Assembly: GCA_014799785.1 (NCBI GenBank)
Contig: JAAVHI010000002.1
Span: 12,820-59,844, forward strand
DNA from: Ruminococcus sp.
Lineage (GTDB): Bacteria > Bacillota > Clostridia > Oscillospirales > Ruminococcaceae
Reading direction: 5' to 3'
Length of the DNA stretch: 47,025 nt
Every line of letters begins with the position of its first letter. Within the stretch, counting starts at the first letter, position 1. The translations under genes and the position numbers were made by a program. The notes below the pieces were generated by a model, which had not been told where the DNA came from, searched no databases, and saw nothing but the letters and a program-made list of their open reading frames with translations. Below, piece after piece: positions 34,670 through 43,442 of this stretch.

Positions 34670-35686
34670 ATGAAAATCTTAGCAATAGAAAGCTCCTGCG
34701 ACGAGACCGCGGCGGCAGTAGTGGAGGACGGCTTGACCGTCCGTTCAAGCGTGATCGCCTCACAAATAGAGGAGCATAAAAAGTTCGGCGGAGTAGTTCC
34801 AGAAATAGCCTCCAGACGGCACTGTGAAAATATTCTGGACGTGGTAAAACGCTCCCTCGAAGAGGCAAACTGTACCCTTGCGGACATGGACGCCTTTGCC
34901 GTAACATACGCACCGGGACTTATCGGCGCGCTTCTCGTCGGCACGAATTTCGCTAAGGGACTTGCCATGGCAACGGGAAAACCACTTATCCCAGTACACC
35001 ATATCGCGGGACACATCGCCGCAAACTACCTTACCGACAGCACCTTGAAGCCCCCATATCTCTGCCTTGTGGCAAGCGGGGGACACTCTCACATTATCGA
35101 GGTCTCGGACTACACAAAGTACCATGTTATCGGTAGGACACGCGACGACGCGGCAGGGGAGGCGTTCGACAAAGCCGCCCGCGTGCTTGGCTTTCCGTAC
35201 CCCGGGGGCGTTCATATCGACAAGGCGGCACAGCAGGGAGACCCCAAAACCTATCCGCTGCCCCACCCAAAGGTTGCGGGAAACGAGTACGATTTCTCCT
35301 TTTCGGGACTGAAAACCGCGGTAATAAACATTGCCCACAACGCCGAGCAAAAGGGCGAGACCGTTAAGAAAAACGACCTTGCGGCATCTTTTCAGCAAAC
35401 CGTTGCGGAAATTTTAACGCAGAAAACCATAGCCGCCGCAAAGGAGTACGGCTACAAGACCGTCGCGCTGGCAGGGGGAGTGTCCGCAAACTCTGCCGTG
35501 CGGGAAATGTTAAAGTCCGAGTGCGAAAAAAACGGCTTCAGGCTTTATATGCCGCGGCTCGACCTTTGCGGGGACAACGCGGCAATGATAGGCTGTCAGG
35601 CGTACTACGACTACCTTGCTGGCAGGCGCGCAGACGAAAGTCTCAACGCCGTTGCAACGCTTTCGCTGGACGATATATCCGTTTAA
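34670..35686 (+). CDS. tsaD: tRNA N6-threonylcarbamoyladenosine transferase TsaD
   Basis: TsaD transfers threonylcarbamoyl to A37 of ANN-decoding tRNAs, working with TsaB and TsaE. MKILAIESSCDETAAAVV is the classic start. The metal-binding histidines are H111 and H115 in VHHIAGH, and VASGGHSHI, FPYPGG and DFSFSGLKTA follow. The length of 338 is normal. AAAGGACTG precedes the ATG. TsaB and TsaE are not in the window. Confidence 0.97.
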   Translation: MKILAIESSCDETAAAVVEDGLTVRSSVIASQIEEHKKFGGVVPEIASRRHCENILDVVKRSLEEANCTLADMDAFAVTYAPGLIGALLVGTNFAKGLAMATGKPLIPVHHIAGHIAANYLTDSTLKPPYLCLVASGGHSHIIEVSDYTKYHVIGRTRDDAAGEAFDKAARVLGFPYPGGVHIDKAAQQGDPKTYPLPHPKVAGNEYDFSFSGLKTAVINIAHNAEQKGETVKKNDLAASFQQTVAEILTQKTIAAAKEYGYKTVALAGGVSANSAVREMLKSECEKNGFRLYMPRLDLCGDNAAMIGCQAYYDYLAGRRADESLNAVATLSLDDISV

Positions 35687-35703
35687 AAATTTCAAAAACA
35701 AGA

Positions 35704-35731
35704 GCCGCAGGATATTCCCTGCGGCTTTTTT
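35704..35731. terminator. Terminator between tsaD and the convergent operon
   Basis: GCCGCAGG (35704-35711) pairs with CCTGCGGC (35718-35725), followed by TTTTTT on the plus strand. On the minus strand the stem is followed by a looser T-rich stretch, so it may also end the convergent transcript. Confidence 0.92.
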
Positions 35732-35748
35732 GGTAAATATTATCAATA

Positions 35749-36258
35749 TCATTCAGAACGTCTTTTTTTGAAATCAGCTGAGAGGTAAATGTTGGAAAAA
35801 TCATAAATAACCGTCCTGTCGAATGGTTTGGCGAACGCGGTCTGCTGCATCTCATCGGACATACCCTTGTTTAAGCGAAAGCCTCTTTTGTTCACCTTGA
35901 TCGCCCAGCCGTTGTCGGCAAGGATATCGTTCCCGCCGTTCAGGTAATGTTCGCATTTATAATTTTCAGGACATTCAAAGCAGGAAGTGATCAGCTCCTC
36001 GTCCTCGACTTCCGTTTCGTCCTCAGCCGCAGCCTCGGTTTCGCCTGTCTCGGAGATTACAGCCTCGTGGTCTCCGCATAATGTGGGGTATTCCGTCAAG
36101 GTAAGTTCCTCCGCCGCAAATCCCGAAGCCGATATTGTTTCGGCAAAAATGTCGTTAAACTCGGCTTTGAAGCGGGAAGCCGCTGTGCTGTCGTCTGCAA
36201 TTTTGCCGCTGTTCAAGGCTGACGCTTTTACAATATTGCCCAGTTCGGTTATTGTCAT
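35749..36258 (-). CDS. Uncharacterised acidic, cysteine-bearing protein
   Basis: I do not recognise this 169-residue protein. It has no signal peptide or membrane helix. The first 50 residues look helical and polar. Residues 65-90 are a Glu-rich stretch. A cysteine group follows (C93, C96, C102 in CFECPENYKC, plus C61) that could bind metal. The end is basic. GGGGAGATGA precedes the ATG. It is the last gene of the minus-strand vor operon, 23 bases after vorC. Confidence 0.7.
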   Translation of the reverse strand: MTITELGNIVKASALNSGKIADDSTAASRFKAEFNDIFAETISASGFAAEELTLTEYPTLCGDHEAVISETGETEAAAEDETEVEDEELITSCFECPENYKCEHYLNGGNDILADNGWAIKVNKRGFRLNKGMSDEMQQTAFAKPFDRTVIYDFSNIYLSADFKKRRSE

Positions 36259-36281
36259 AAAATCATCTCCCCGAAATTTTA

Positions 36282-36812
36282 TCAGTAATCCATTCCGATT
36301 TTTACCGCTTTAAGATTGTTTGCCGCAAGAGCAGCCTTTTTCGCGGGTACGACCTTTTCAATCGCCTTTTTAAAGGTCTCTTCCGAAACAATTCCGGTTT
36401 CCTTGAACATCTTTCCGAGGAGGATTATGTTTGCCCCACCTGCAAGGTCATTTGTCTGAGCAAGCTCAGTGGCGGGTATGTAGAACGTCTTGACGTCATC
36501 GCGGTCAACCTTTGCGTCGACCATAGTGCTGTCAACAACTATTGTTCCGCCCGCCTTAACGCTGCCCGCAAATTTTTCAAGGGACGGAGTATTCATAACA
36601 ACCAGTATGGACGGTTCCAAAACCAGCGGAGAGCCTATAGGCTCGTCGGAAATGCAAACCGAACAGTTACAGGTACCGCCGCGCATTTCGGGTCCGTAGG
36701 AGGGAAGCCACGAGACCTCCTTTTCGTCCATAAGTCCCGAGTAGGCGAGAATTTTTCCCGCGAACAGGATACCCTGTCCGCCGAAGCCTGCCAGAAGAAT
36801 ATCATGGGTCAT
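36282..36812 (-). CDS. vorC: 2-oxoacid:ferredoxin oxidoreductase, gamma subunit
   Basis: This subunit completes the thiamine-dependent, CoA-acylating oxidoreductase for branched-chain 2-oxoacids (or a related 2-oxoacid). The start MTHDILLAGFGGQGI carries the GxGGQG motif of the gamma domain, and SYGPEMRGGTCNC follows. AAGGAGGG precedes the ATG at 36812; a longer frame to 36863 has no ribosome site and overlaps the previous gene. It is the last subunit in the order ferredoxin, alpha, beta, gamma. Confidence 0.9.
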   Translation of the reverse strand: MTHDILLAGFGGQGILFAGKILAYSGLMDEKEVSWLPSYGPEMRGGTCNCSVCISDEPIGSPLVLEPSILVVMNTPSLEKFAGSVKAGGTIVVDSTMVDAKVDRDDVKTFYIPATELAQTNDLAGGANIILLGKMFKETGIVSEETFKKAIEKVVPAKKAALAANNLKAVKIGMDY

Positions 36813-36813
36813 A

Positions 36814-37575
36814 TTACTCACCCTCCTTTTCGGGAAACGCGTTTGTGTCCTTAAATACGCCAAGCGGATAGTAGGGTATCATCTCGTCCTCAAGACGCTT
36901 CAGCGCGTCCACGGGAGAAAGTCCCCAGTTTGTGGGACAGGTGGAAAGAACCTCTACAATGGAGAAGCCCTTTTTGTCCCGCTGATTTTCAAACGCCTTG
37001 CGGATAGCCTTTTTCGCCTCGCGGATATTGGGTACGCTGTTTACCGCCACACGCTGCGCAAGAGCCGTTCCTGTCAGCGTTGCAAGCATTTCGCACACTC
37101 TCACGGGATAACCCATAAGCTTGGGGTCTCTGCCGTAAGGGGTGGTCTGTGTTACCTGTCCGGGAAGAGTTGTGGGAGCCATCTGTCCGCCGGTCATGCC
37201 GTAGGTTGTGTTGTTTACAAAAATTACCACAATATTTTCACCGCGTGTCGCAGCGTGTACCGTTTCGGCAGTACCGATAGCGGCAAGGTCGCCGTCGCCC
37301 TGATAGGTGAAAACGAATTTGTCGGGATTGGTGCGCTTAACGCCTGTAGCAACGGCGGGAGCGCGTCCGTGAGCGGCTTCGATCATATCGCAGTTGAAGT
37401 AATCGTAAGCCATTACCGAGCAGCCTACGGGACATACGCCGATAGTGTCGCCCTCGATGCCCATTTCGTCAATGACCTCGCACACCAGACGGTGGATTAT
37501 TCCGTGGGTGCAGCCGGGGCAGTAATGCAGTGTAACGTCCGCCATGGACTTGGGTTTTTCAAATACGACCGCCAT
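36814..37575 (-). CDS. vorA: 2-oxoacid:ferredoxin oxidoreductase, TPP-binding beta subunit
   Basis: The beta subunit holds thiamine pyrophosphate. YCPGCTHGIIHR and VGCSV near the start, then YQGDGDLAAIGTAET with the GDGD thiamine motif and NNTTYGMTGGQ are all diagnostic. The length of 253 is typical of the separate beta subunit. The start overlaps the alpha stop by one base and there is one base between its stop and the gamma start. Similar complexes use 2-oxoglutarate (Kor), so the substrate is not settled. Confidence 0.9.
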   Translation of the reverse strand: MAVVFEKPKSMADVTLHYCPGCTHGIIHRLVCEVIDEMGIEGDTIGVCPVGCSVMAYDYFNCDMIEAAHGRAPAVATGVKRTNPDKFVFTYQGDGDLAAIGTAETVHAATRGENIVVIFVNNTTYGMTGGQMAPTTLPGQVTQTTPYGRDPKLMGYPVRVCEMLATLTGTALAQRVAVNSVPNIREAKKAIRKAFENQRDKKGFSIVEVLSTCPTNWGLSPVDALKRLEDEMIPYYPLGVFKDTNAFPEKEGE

Positions 37576-38633
37576 TATTTTGCACCTCCAACGTATTTTT
37601 TGATCTCATCGAGAATTTCCGACGGCTTGGGGATAACGCCGCCCGTTCTGCCGAAGAATTCAACAGGTTTTGAGCAGTTGATCGCAAGCTTAACGTCGTC
37701 TATCATCTGACCCATGGACATCTCCACGCAGAGGAATTTATCCGCGGTCTCGGCAGCCTTCTGGAACTGCTTTACGGGGAACGGCCACAGCGTTACGGGA
37801 CGGATAAGTCCCGCCTTGATGCCCTGTTCACGAGCCATATTTACCGCGGACTTTGCAACTCTGGAAGTCGCGCCGTAAGCCGCAACCACGATCTCAGCGT
37901 CCTCGGTCTTGTAAAGCTCAGCCTCCGCGTGCTTTTCCTTGATCTCCTCATAGCGCTTGAACCTGTCTATTACGGATTTTTCCAGAACGTCGGGCTGGAG
38001 ATACAGCGAGTTGATGATGTTGTGATCGCGCTTGTTTCCGTGACCGTTTGTCGCCCAAGGCTTTTCAACAGGCTTGGAGGTCACCTCGGGGAAAGTTACA
38101 GGCTCCATCATCTGACCGAGAAGTCCGTCAGCAAGAATCATAGCGGGCATACGGTACTGATCGGCAAGGTCGAACGCCTTGATAACGGTGTCCACCATTT
38201 CCTGAACGGAGTTGGGGGCAAACACCAAAAGCTGGAAATCTCCGTGTCCCAGAGCCTTTGTAGCCTGCCAGTAGTCCGCCTGAGAGGGCTGGATACCGCC
38301 AAGTCCCGGGCCTCCGCGCTGTACGTTGATTATAACGCAGGGTAGGTCGGAACCCGCTATGTAGGAAATTCCCTCGGATTTAAGGGAAATTCCGGGAGAG
38401 GAAGATGAAGTCATAGCGCGTACGCCGGTTGAAGCCGCTCCTAAAACCATGTTTATGGCAGCGATCTCCGATTCCGCCTGGAGGAAAACCCCTCCCGCGG
38501 CTTTGAAGCGTTTAGCCAGATATGCGGAAATTTCCGTCTGCGGCGTTATGGGGTAGCCGAAGAAGCACTTGCAGCCCGCTCTGATAGCAGCCTCGGCAAG
38601 AGCTTCGTTGCCTTTCATAAGATTACGTTCCAA
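37575..38633 (-). CDS. vorB: 2-oxoacid:ferredoxin oxidoreductase, alpha subunit (VorB-like)
   Basis: The alpha subunit carries the pyrimidine-binding and CoA-contact domain. GNEALAEAAIRAGCKCFFGYPITPQTEI, TSSSSPGISLKSEGISY, and QRGGPGLGG are typical of VorB/KorA proteins; the 352-residue length and SQADYWQATKALGHGD favour 3-methyl-2-oxobutanoate (VorB) annotation. The start is TTG with AAAGGAGTGA 6 bases upstream; an internal ATG follows five codons later. Products such as isobutyryl-CoA can prime branched fatty acids. Confidence 0.9.
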   Translation of the reverse strand: MERNLMKGNEALAEAAIRAGCKCFFGYPITPQTEISAYLAKRFKAAGGVFLQAESEIAAINMVLGAASTGVRAMTSSSSPGISLKSEGISYIAGSDLPCVIINVQRGGPGLGGIQPSQADYWQATKALGHGDFQLLVFAPNSVQEMVDTVIKAFDLADQYRMPAMILADGLLGQMMEPVTFPEVTSKPVEKPWATNGHGNKRDHNIINSLYLQPDVLEKSVIDRFKRYEEIKEKHAEAELYKTEDAEIVVAAYGATSRVAKSAVNMAREQGIKAGLIRPVTLWPFPVKQFQKAAETADKFLCVEMSMGQMIDDVKLAINCSKPVEFFGRTGGVIPKPSEILDEIKKYVGGAK

Positions 38634-38656
38634 AATTATTCACTCCTTTTAGTATT

Positions 38657-38863
38657 CTACTTTTCAACAATAATAGCACAGTCTGGACACATAGTCGCGC
38701 ACATCGCGCAGCCTATACACTTTGAATCGTCGATACAGACAGATGTGAAGTAACCCTTGCGGTTGCGCTTCTCCTTCTGGATCTCGACGATCTTTTTGGG
38801 ACAGGCGGTTGTGCAAAGTCCGCAGCCCTTACATTTTTCAAAATCAACTGTAATCTTAGCCAT
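38657..38863 (-). CDS. vorD: 2Fe4S-type ferredoxin subunit of the 2-oxoacid oxidoreductase
   Basis: The 68-residue protein has two four-cysteine motifs, CKGCGLCTTACPK and CIGCAMCATMCPD, each binding a [4Fe-4S] cluster. It passes electrons from the thiamine site to ferredoxin. GAAAGGAG precedes the ATG. It is the first of the four subunit genes and lies 23 bases before the alpha gene. Confidence 0.93.
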   Translation of the reverse strand: MAKITVDFEKCKGCGLCTTACPKKIVEIQKEKRNRKGYFTSVCIDDSKCIGCAMCATMCPDCAIIVEK

Positions 38864-38892
38864 TTTTAAGCTCCTTTCGGTTTGGTTTTATA

Positions 38893-39720
38893 TCAAGAAA
38901 ACTGAGTTTCTTTTAAGCATTTGTTAATTTTTGTAAGACATATTATCCCGTACACAAGATTAAATGCGGGAATAATCGACAGGAATATCCACAAGGCTTT
39001 TTTGAGCTTTGTTTTGTCTGTTGTAAGTATGTATCTGATGCAGCCGTTTGCGATAAGGATATTCACAAGCAAAACAGCCGCCGCAGTTATCCCCCAAGCC
39101 GTAGTCTGAATGCCTAAAAAGATAAGCATACAAATAACAACCAAATTTACTATAGGTATTAAAAACATCGCAAGGATCATGATAATAAAATATACAATAC
39201 CGATGATCCCATACTCCTCAACAGCGCTTATAAAAATATATGAAAAAGCAACAGTGCCGGTGGATATAAAAGCTATCATTACACAGCTCATTATAATAAA
39301 CGGTACCGCATAGAGCAGCATTCCCGCATATCCCACCTTTATAAGACGCTTTGCCGCAAAGTATTTTTTGTTGTTCCCGTACTTTTCGGAAGCCTTGTTA
39401 AGCGGAGCGATATGTCCTCTGATGTAGACCGCTGCAACAAGCAGCAGAAGCGCGCCTCCGCCGATAAAAAGCAATATTATTTTTCCCCAGTTCACCTGCT
39501 CTTCATCATTGCTTAATGCAGCCAGCAGTTCAATGACGGGTACGGCGACCGCAGCCGCAGCCGCAAAAGGCGCAAGAAGCATTGTTATCCAATAAACAAC
39601 AACATTTGACAGCAGATGGCGTTTAAAGAGATCGGCAATCGCAAATCCGGCGTAAATCAGCAGCAAAACCGGCATAAGCCTCCATGATGACAGGAAACCT
39701 AAAAAATTAAATCCGTCCAT
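38893..39720 (-). CDS. Multi-pass membrane protein of unknown function
   Basis: The 275-residue protein has about seven hydrophobic helices and short basic loops (KASEKYGNNKKYFAAKR, TTDKTKLKKALW). No transporter or enzyme motif is visible. AAGGAGGA precedes the ATG at 39720, which gives MDGFNFLG; an upstream in-frame ATG at 39834 runs into the ATPase gene and is rejected. It lies between the P-loop ATPase and vorD in one run. The base composition is slightly AT-rich compared with its neighbours. Confidence 0.75.
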   Translation of the reverse strand: MDGFNFLGFLSSWRLMPVLLLIYAGFAIADLFKRHLLSNVVVYWITMLLAPFAAAAAVAVPVIELLAALSNDEEQVNWGKIILLFIGGGALLLLVAAVYIRGHIAPLNKASEKYGNNKKYFAAKRLIKVGYAGMLLYAVPFIIMSCVMIAFISTGTVAFSYIFISAVEEYGIIGIVYFIIMILAMFLIPIVNLVVICMLIFLGIQTTAWGITAAAVLLVNILIANGCIRYILTTDKTKLKKALWIFLSIIPAFNLVYGIICLTKINKCLKETQFS

Positions 39721-39751
39721 AATAAATCTGTCCTCCTTACATTGAAGGCGC

Positions 39752-40408
39752 TCAATCCGTTTCCCATATTTTTTTGACGTAGATCTCCACAGGAAAAGGA
39801 TTTGTGACCTCTGCCGAAATGCCGAGAGGAACACAGCTGTAGGCTATCGGCAGACCCGCTTTTTCGGCGATCTCCTCCGCAAATTTCTGGGAAGCCTCCA
39901 GTACCTCCGCCGTAGTCTCGTACAGCAGATTGGTGTTGTTCACAATGGCGGTATGCTTCATTTGGGCAGCAGCCTCGATCTCGTACATCAGCTCCAGCGC
40001 TTCCGCGGCGGTGCGGGTGAGAAACCGTCGGCAGTTCACCACATAGAACATATCAATGTCGTCGGAAAAAGCCTCAAAGGCTTTCGCGTAGCGTCCCAAA
40101 GCGATAGCCCCCGCGTCGTCCCCGCCCACGTCGATAATGAGACTTCCGTCTCCTGACGCGATACGCTCCAAGTCAAAGGAAATGGCGGGAATATCCAGAT
40201 TTGAGTTTGCATACATAGGCGCGATAAGCTCGATATTTTTGCCGGAAAACAGTTCGCCGAAGTCCGCCGAACGGAAATATGGGTTCACGATGTCCAGATC
40301 CACAACCGTGACCTTTCCGCCGTTTTCCGCGGTCTTAACGGCAAGATTTGCGGAAAAGTTAGTCTTTCCGCTGCCGTAGTGTCCAGTAACAATGTTAATT
40401 TTCTTCAT
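39752..40408 (-). CDS. ParA/CobQ-like P-loop ATPase
   Basis: The 218-residue protein starts with the P-loop GHYGSGKTNFSANLA (G9-T16), followed by VDLDIVNPYFRS and a LIIDVGGDDAGA Walker B-like strand, in the SIMIBI (MinD/ParA/CobQ) layout. It lacks the second lysine of the deviant Walker motif (KGGxxK). In similar clostridial clusters such ATPases sit near 2-oxoacid oxidoreductases, but no role has been shown. Its place just ahead of vorDBAC suggests a shared transcript. A role in cofactor loading or regulation would be guesswork. Confidence 0.8.
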   Translation of the reverse strand: MKKINIVTGHYGSGKTNFSANLAVKTAENGGKVTVVDLDIVNPYFRSADFGELFSGKNIELIAPMYANSNLDIPAISFDLERIASGDGSLIIDVGGDDAGAIALGRYAKAFEAFSDDIDMFYVVNCRRFLTRTAAEALELMYEIEAAAQMKHTAIVNNTNLLYETTAEVLEASQKFAEEIAEKAGLPIAYSCVPLGISAEVTNPFPVEIYVKKIWETD

Positions 40409-40455
40409 AAATTCGGTTCTTTCATATATGGCAGGAGACGGGTTTTCCGTCCCCG

Positions 40456-42096
40456 CTATTCTACGGATATAATATAGTAATACACAGGCTGACCGCCGTT
40501 GATGAGCATTACCTCGGCGTTTCCGAACTTGGACTTGACGTGCTCGTAAAGCTCCTGCGCCCTTTCCTCGGAAACATCCGCGCCGTGGATAAGGGTGATA
40601 AAGGTCGTTCCGCCGTCGGCAAGACGCTTCACAAGCTTGTAGGCAGCCTTGGATACGTCCTTTTCGGTAAACGCCAGCTTGCCGTTATCCATAGCAAGTA
40701 TCTCGCCCCGCTTGATGTTGTGTCCCTCAAAGTCGCTGTCGCGGGCGGCAAAGGTGATAAGTCCCGTGGAAACGTTGTCAAGACTTTTTGTCATGTTAAG
40801 ACGGTTTGTGTCGAAATCCGCGTCGGGGTCGAAATTCATCATTGCCGTGATGCCCTGCGGGATTGTCTTGGACTGAAGCACGCAGACCTTTCTGTCCGCA
40901 AGCTTCACCGCCTGCTCGGCAGCCATGATGATGTTTTTATTGTTGGGAAGTACGAAAACCGTTTCCGCAGGAGTAGCCATTATCGCCGACAGAATGTCGT
41001 CCGTGGAGGGGTTCATGGTCTGACCGCCCCTTACGATACAGTCCGCGCCAAGATTGCGGAAAAGCTCCTCGATACCCGCGCCGCTTGCAACCGCAACAAA
41101 TCCGAAAGGCTTTTCGGGGTCTGCGGGAGTGAAGCTCTGCTTACGCGCGGCAGCGGCCTCCTTGGCTTTGTTTTCGTGCTGATAGCGCATATTGTCTATT
41201 TTAAGATTAATGAGCGAGCCGAACAGCAGTCCCTCCTCGATAGCCTGACCGGGGTGCTCTGTGTGGACGTGTACCTTGATGATATCGTCGTCGTCAACCG
41301 CAACAACGCAGTCACCTATGGTTTCCAGAAATGCCCTTAACCGCGCCGCGTCGGGACATTCGGGGGACTTTCTTACAATAAATTCCGTGCAGTATGTGTG
41401 AGTGATTTCCTCGTCGAAGTCGCCCACCGTGGTGTTAAGGTCTACCGCAGCTTCGGGCTTCTGGACTTCGTCGGGAACAGCGGGCGCGCCGCCCTTGAAA
41501 ACCTCCAGCATGGCGGTCCAGATGATATAGAGACCCATTCCGCCCGCGTCCACAACACCCGCCTTTTTCAGAACGGGAAGCAGGTTGGGAGTGTTGTCCA
41601 GAGCCTTTTTCGCTTCAATGCAGACGTCGCTCCAGAGCGCGCAGGGGTCGTTTGTGGACTTTGCCGCCGTCTTTGCTTTTTCCGCGGCAAGCCTTGCCAC
41701 CGTGAGGATAGTGCCCTCGGTTGGAGCCATTACCGCCTTGTAAGCGCCTTCCACGCCCAGATCGAGAGCGCGGCAGAAGTCCTCGCAGTCTGCGGTAAGC
41801 TTGCCCTGAAAGCCTTTCGCAAAGCCTCTGAAAAGCAGGGAAAGAATTACGCCCGAATTGCCCCTCGCGCCCCTGAGGAGAGCGGAAGCGGCTGTTTCCG
41901 CAACCTGAGCAACGGTAGCGTTGTCGTCCATAAACTGTATCTCACGCAAAGCGTTGCCCATAGTCATGGACATATTTGTACCCGTGTCTCCGTCGGGAAC
42001 GGGATAAACGTTGAGCCTGTCAACTTCCTTTTTTCTGTTTGCAATGGTGACCGCGCCCGAAATATAGGCGTCCCTGAGAATTTTACCTGTTATCAC
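40456..42096 (-). CDS. DAK2-domain protein (FakA/YloV-like)
   Basis: FakA phosphorylates fatty acids bound to FakB for phospholipid synthesis. The N-terminal DhaL-like kinase domain has YPVPDGDTGTNMSMT with D35, D37 and N41 as Mg/ATP ligands, and SLLFRGFAKG and GDCVVAVDDDDIIKVHVHT further on. The C-terminal half forms the FakB-like and regulatory parts. The length of 546 is normal. The start is GTG with GGAAAGG upstream, 18 bases after the Gls24 gene, a conserved pair (yloU-yloV) in Firmicutes. No fakB is in the window. Confidence 0.92.
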   Translation of the reverse strand: MITGKILRDAYISGAVTIANRKKEVDRLNVYPVPDGDTGTNMSMTMGNALREIQFMDDNATVAQVAETAASALLRGARGNSGVILSLLFRGFAKGFQGKLTADCEDFCRALDLGVEGAYKAVMAPTEGTILTVARLAAEKAKTAAKSTNDPCALWSDVCIEAKKALDNTPNLLPVLKKAGVVDAGGMGLYIIWTAMLEVFKGGAPAVPDEVQKPEAAVDLNTTVGDFDEEITHTYCTEFIVRKSPECPDAARLRAFLETIGDCVVAVDDDDIIKVHVHTEHPGQAIEEGLLFGSLINLKIDNMRYQHENKAKEAAAARKQSFTPADPEKPFGFVAVASGAGIEELFRNLGADCIVRGGQTMNPSTDDILSAIMATPAETVFVLPNNKNIIMAAEQAVKLADRKVCVLQSKTIPQGITAMMNFDPDADFDTNRLNMTKSLDNVSTGLITFAARDSDFEGHNIKRGEILAMDNGKLAFTEKDVSKAAYKLVKRLADGGTTFITLIHGADVSEERAQELYEHVKSKFGNAEVMLINGGQPVYYYIISVE

Positions 42097-42114
42097 TGTA
42101 TCAACCTTTCCGCC

Positions 42115-42468
42115 TTACGCTTTCATTCCGTCAACATATATCGTTATCCTGCTGACTTCGAGACCTGTTTTATCTTCCACCGTATAACGAATTTTATGGG
42201 CAAGGCTGTCCGCGACCGTGGGGATATTCGTACCGAAAACCACGGTGATATGCAGTCCTATAACGAGCTTTCCGTCTCTTATGCCCAGAGATACGCATTC
42301 TTTTCCGCCGATGTCCGCCTTTTTGAACACGGAGAGAAGCCCGCGAGTGCGTTCCGCGTCGTTAAGACCCGCAACGCCGAAGCATTTTGAAGCGGTATAG
42401 CCGATCAGCGAGGACAGACATTCCTTTGAAATACCAACCTCGCCGAGATGATTTTCAACAGTCAGCAT
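42115..42468 (-). CDS. Asp23/Gls24-family envelope stress protein (YloU-like)
   Basis: The 117-residue protein has the alternating strand pattern of the family: GYTASKCFGVAGL, then GIRDGKLVIGLHITVVFGTNIP and SRITIYVDGM. Asp23 of Staphylococcus associates with the membrane; YloU relatives pair with the DAK2 gene. GGAGC precedes the ATG. A promoter lies about 75-105 bases upstream. Confidence 0.9.
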   Translation of the reverse strand: MLTVENHLGEVGISKECLSSLIGYTASKCFGVAGLNDAERTRGLLSVFKKADIGGKECVSLGIRDGKLVIGLHITVVFGTNIPTVADSLAHKIRYTVEDKTGLEVSRITIYVDGMKA

Positions 42469-42542
42469 ATAGTTTCAGCTCCTTAGTTGTTTTGGAAAAA
42501 TTTGAAAAAATCTAATTGCCTCTGCAATACACATATAATGAT

Positions 42543-42571
42543 AGTATACCATATTTCTTTGCTTATTTCAA
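42543..42571 (-). promoter_or_regulatory. Sigma-A promoter of the Gls24-DAK2 operon
   Basis: On the minus strand TTGAAA (42571-42566) and TATACT (42548-42543) are separated by 17 bases, with TGG before the -10 box. It is the only clear promoter seen ahead of the minus-strand run down to 35749. Confidence 0.86.
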
Positions 42572-42592
42572 TACAAATCGTTAAATTTCCGC

Positions 42593-42630
42593 AAAAAAGT
42601 CCGATACCGCCCATAAAACGGTATCGGACT
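42593..42630 (-). terminator. Terminator after the phzF-like gene
   Basis: AGTCCGATACCG (minus, 42630-42619) pairs with CGGTATCGGACT (42609-42598) in a perfect 12-bp stem with a 9-base loop, followed by a run of Ts on the minus strand (42598-42593). It sits 22 bases after the original phzF stop. Confidence 0.93.
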
Positions 42631-42652
42631 GATATTTTTTGGAAATATTTTC

Positions 42653-43426
42653 TTAAACAAAAATTTCCCCTTTGAGGTACAAAGCGGCTTTTCCCGAAAT
42701 TTTGACAAAGCCGTCTCCCTGTTCGCAGTAAAGCTTTCCGCCCCTTTGGGAAAGCTGTTCCGCTTCAAAAACAGTTTTTCACAGCTTTTCCCCCCAAAGC
42801 GGCACAAGACTGCTGTGCGCCGAGCCTGTAACGGGGTCTTCAAGCTTTAATTCGGGCATGAAAAATCTCGACACAAAGTCCGCATTTTCGCCCTTTGCGG
42901 TAACGACAATACCCAAATAACCTTTCAGCTTTTCCAGTTTTTCGTAATCGGGGGAATAATTCCGCACCGCTTCCTCGTTTTCCAGAACGGCAAAAAAGTC
43001 CCGTCCCGAATAGACCTCCTTGGGGATAACTCCCAGCGCCTCGGTTATCTCGGAGGTAACTTCGATCTTTTCGGGCATTCTGTCGGGAAAGCGCATTTCG
43101 TACAGCTCCCCGTTCCGCCTGACGGTGATCTCACCGCTTACCGTGCTGAATCGCACTTCGTCCAAAGTCGGCTCCACATAGTTCAATACGATAAAAGAGG
43201 TCGCGAGCGTGGCATGACCGCAAAGGTCAACCTCAAACTGCGGCGTGAACCACCTTAAATTGTACTTGTCCCCGCATTTAACGATGAAAGCTGTCTCCGA
43301 GAAATTGTTTTCAAAAGCGATCTTCTGCATTAACTCGGCGGGAAGAGCCTTATCACAAACGCACACGCCAGCAGGATTTCCCTTAAAAATTTCCTCCGCA
43401 AAAGCGTCGGCTATGTAGTATCTCAT
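42653..43426 (-). pseudogene. PhzF-family isomerase/epimerase gene with an in-frame TGA
   Basis: The frame from 43426 gives 215 residues and stops at a TGA (42781-42779). The fold landmarks are present: GNPAGV, the catalytic glutamate E44 in NNFSETAF, the DLCGHATLA strand and DPVTGSAH. At the TGA the family reads a glycine (L-G-K-T), and changing TGA to GGA restores 41 more codons with no gap: KTVFEAEQLSQRGGKLY to KGEIFV, ending in TAA at 42655-42653. That tail completes the last strands of the second half. A single nonsense change is the simplest reading. Readthrough cannot be excluded, since the tail shows no other damage. The substrate is unknown. Confidence 0.83.
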
Positions 43427-43442
43427 GTTTCCTCCATATTTT

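Noticed and set aside
42779..42781. TGA read as glycine by a changed genetic code
   Set aside because: Several intact genes in the window, such as addB, trmFO, rimI and the methyltransferase, end in TGA at normal lengths.
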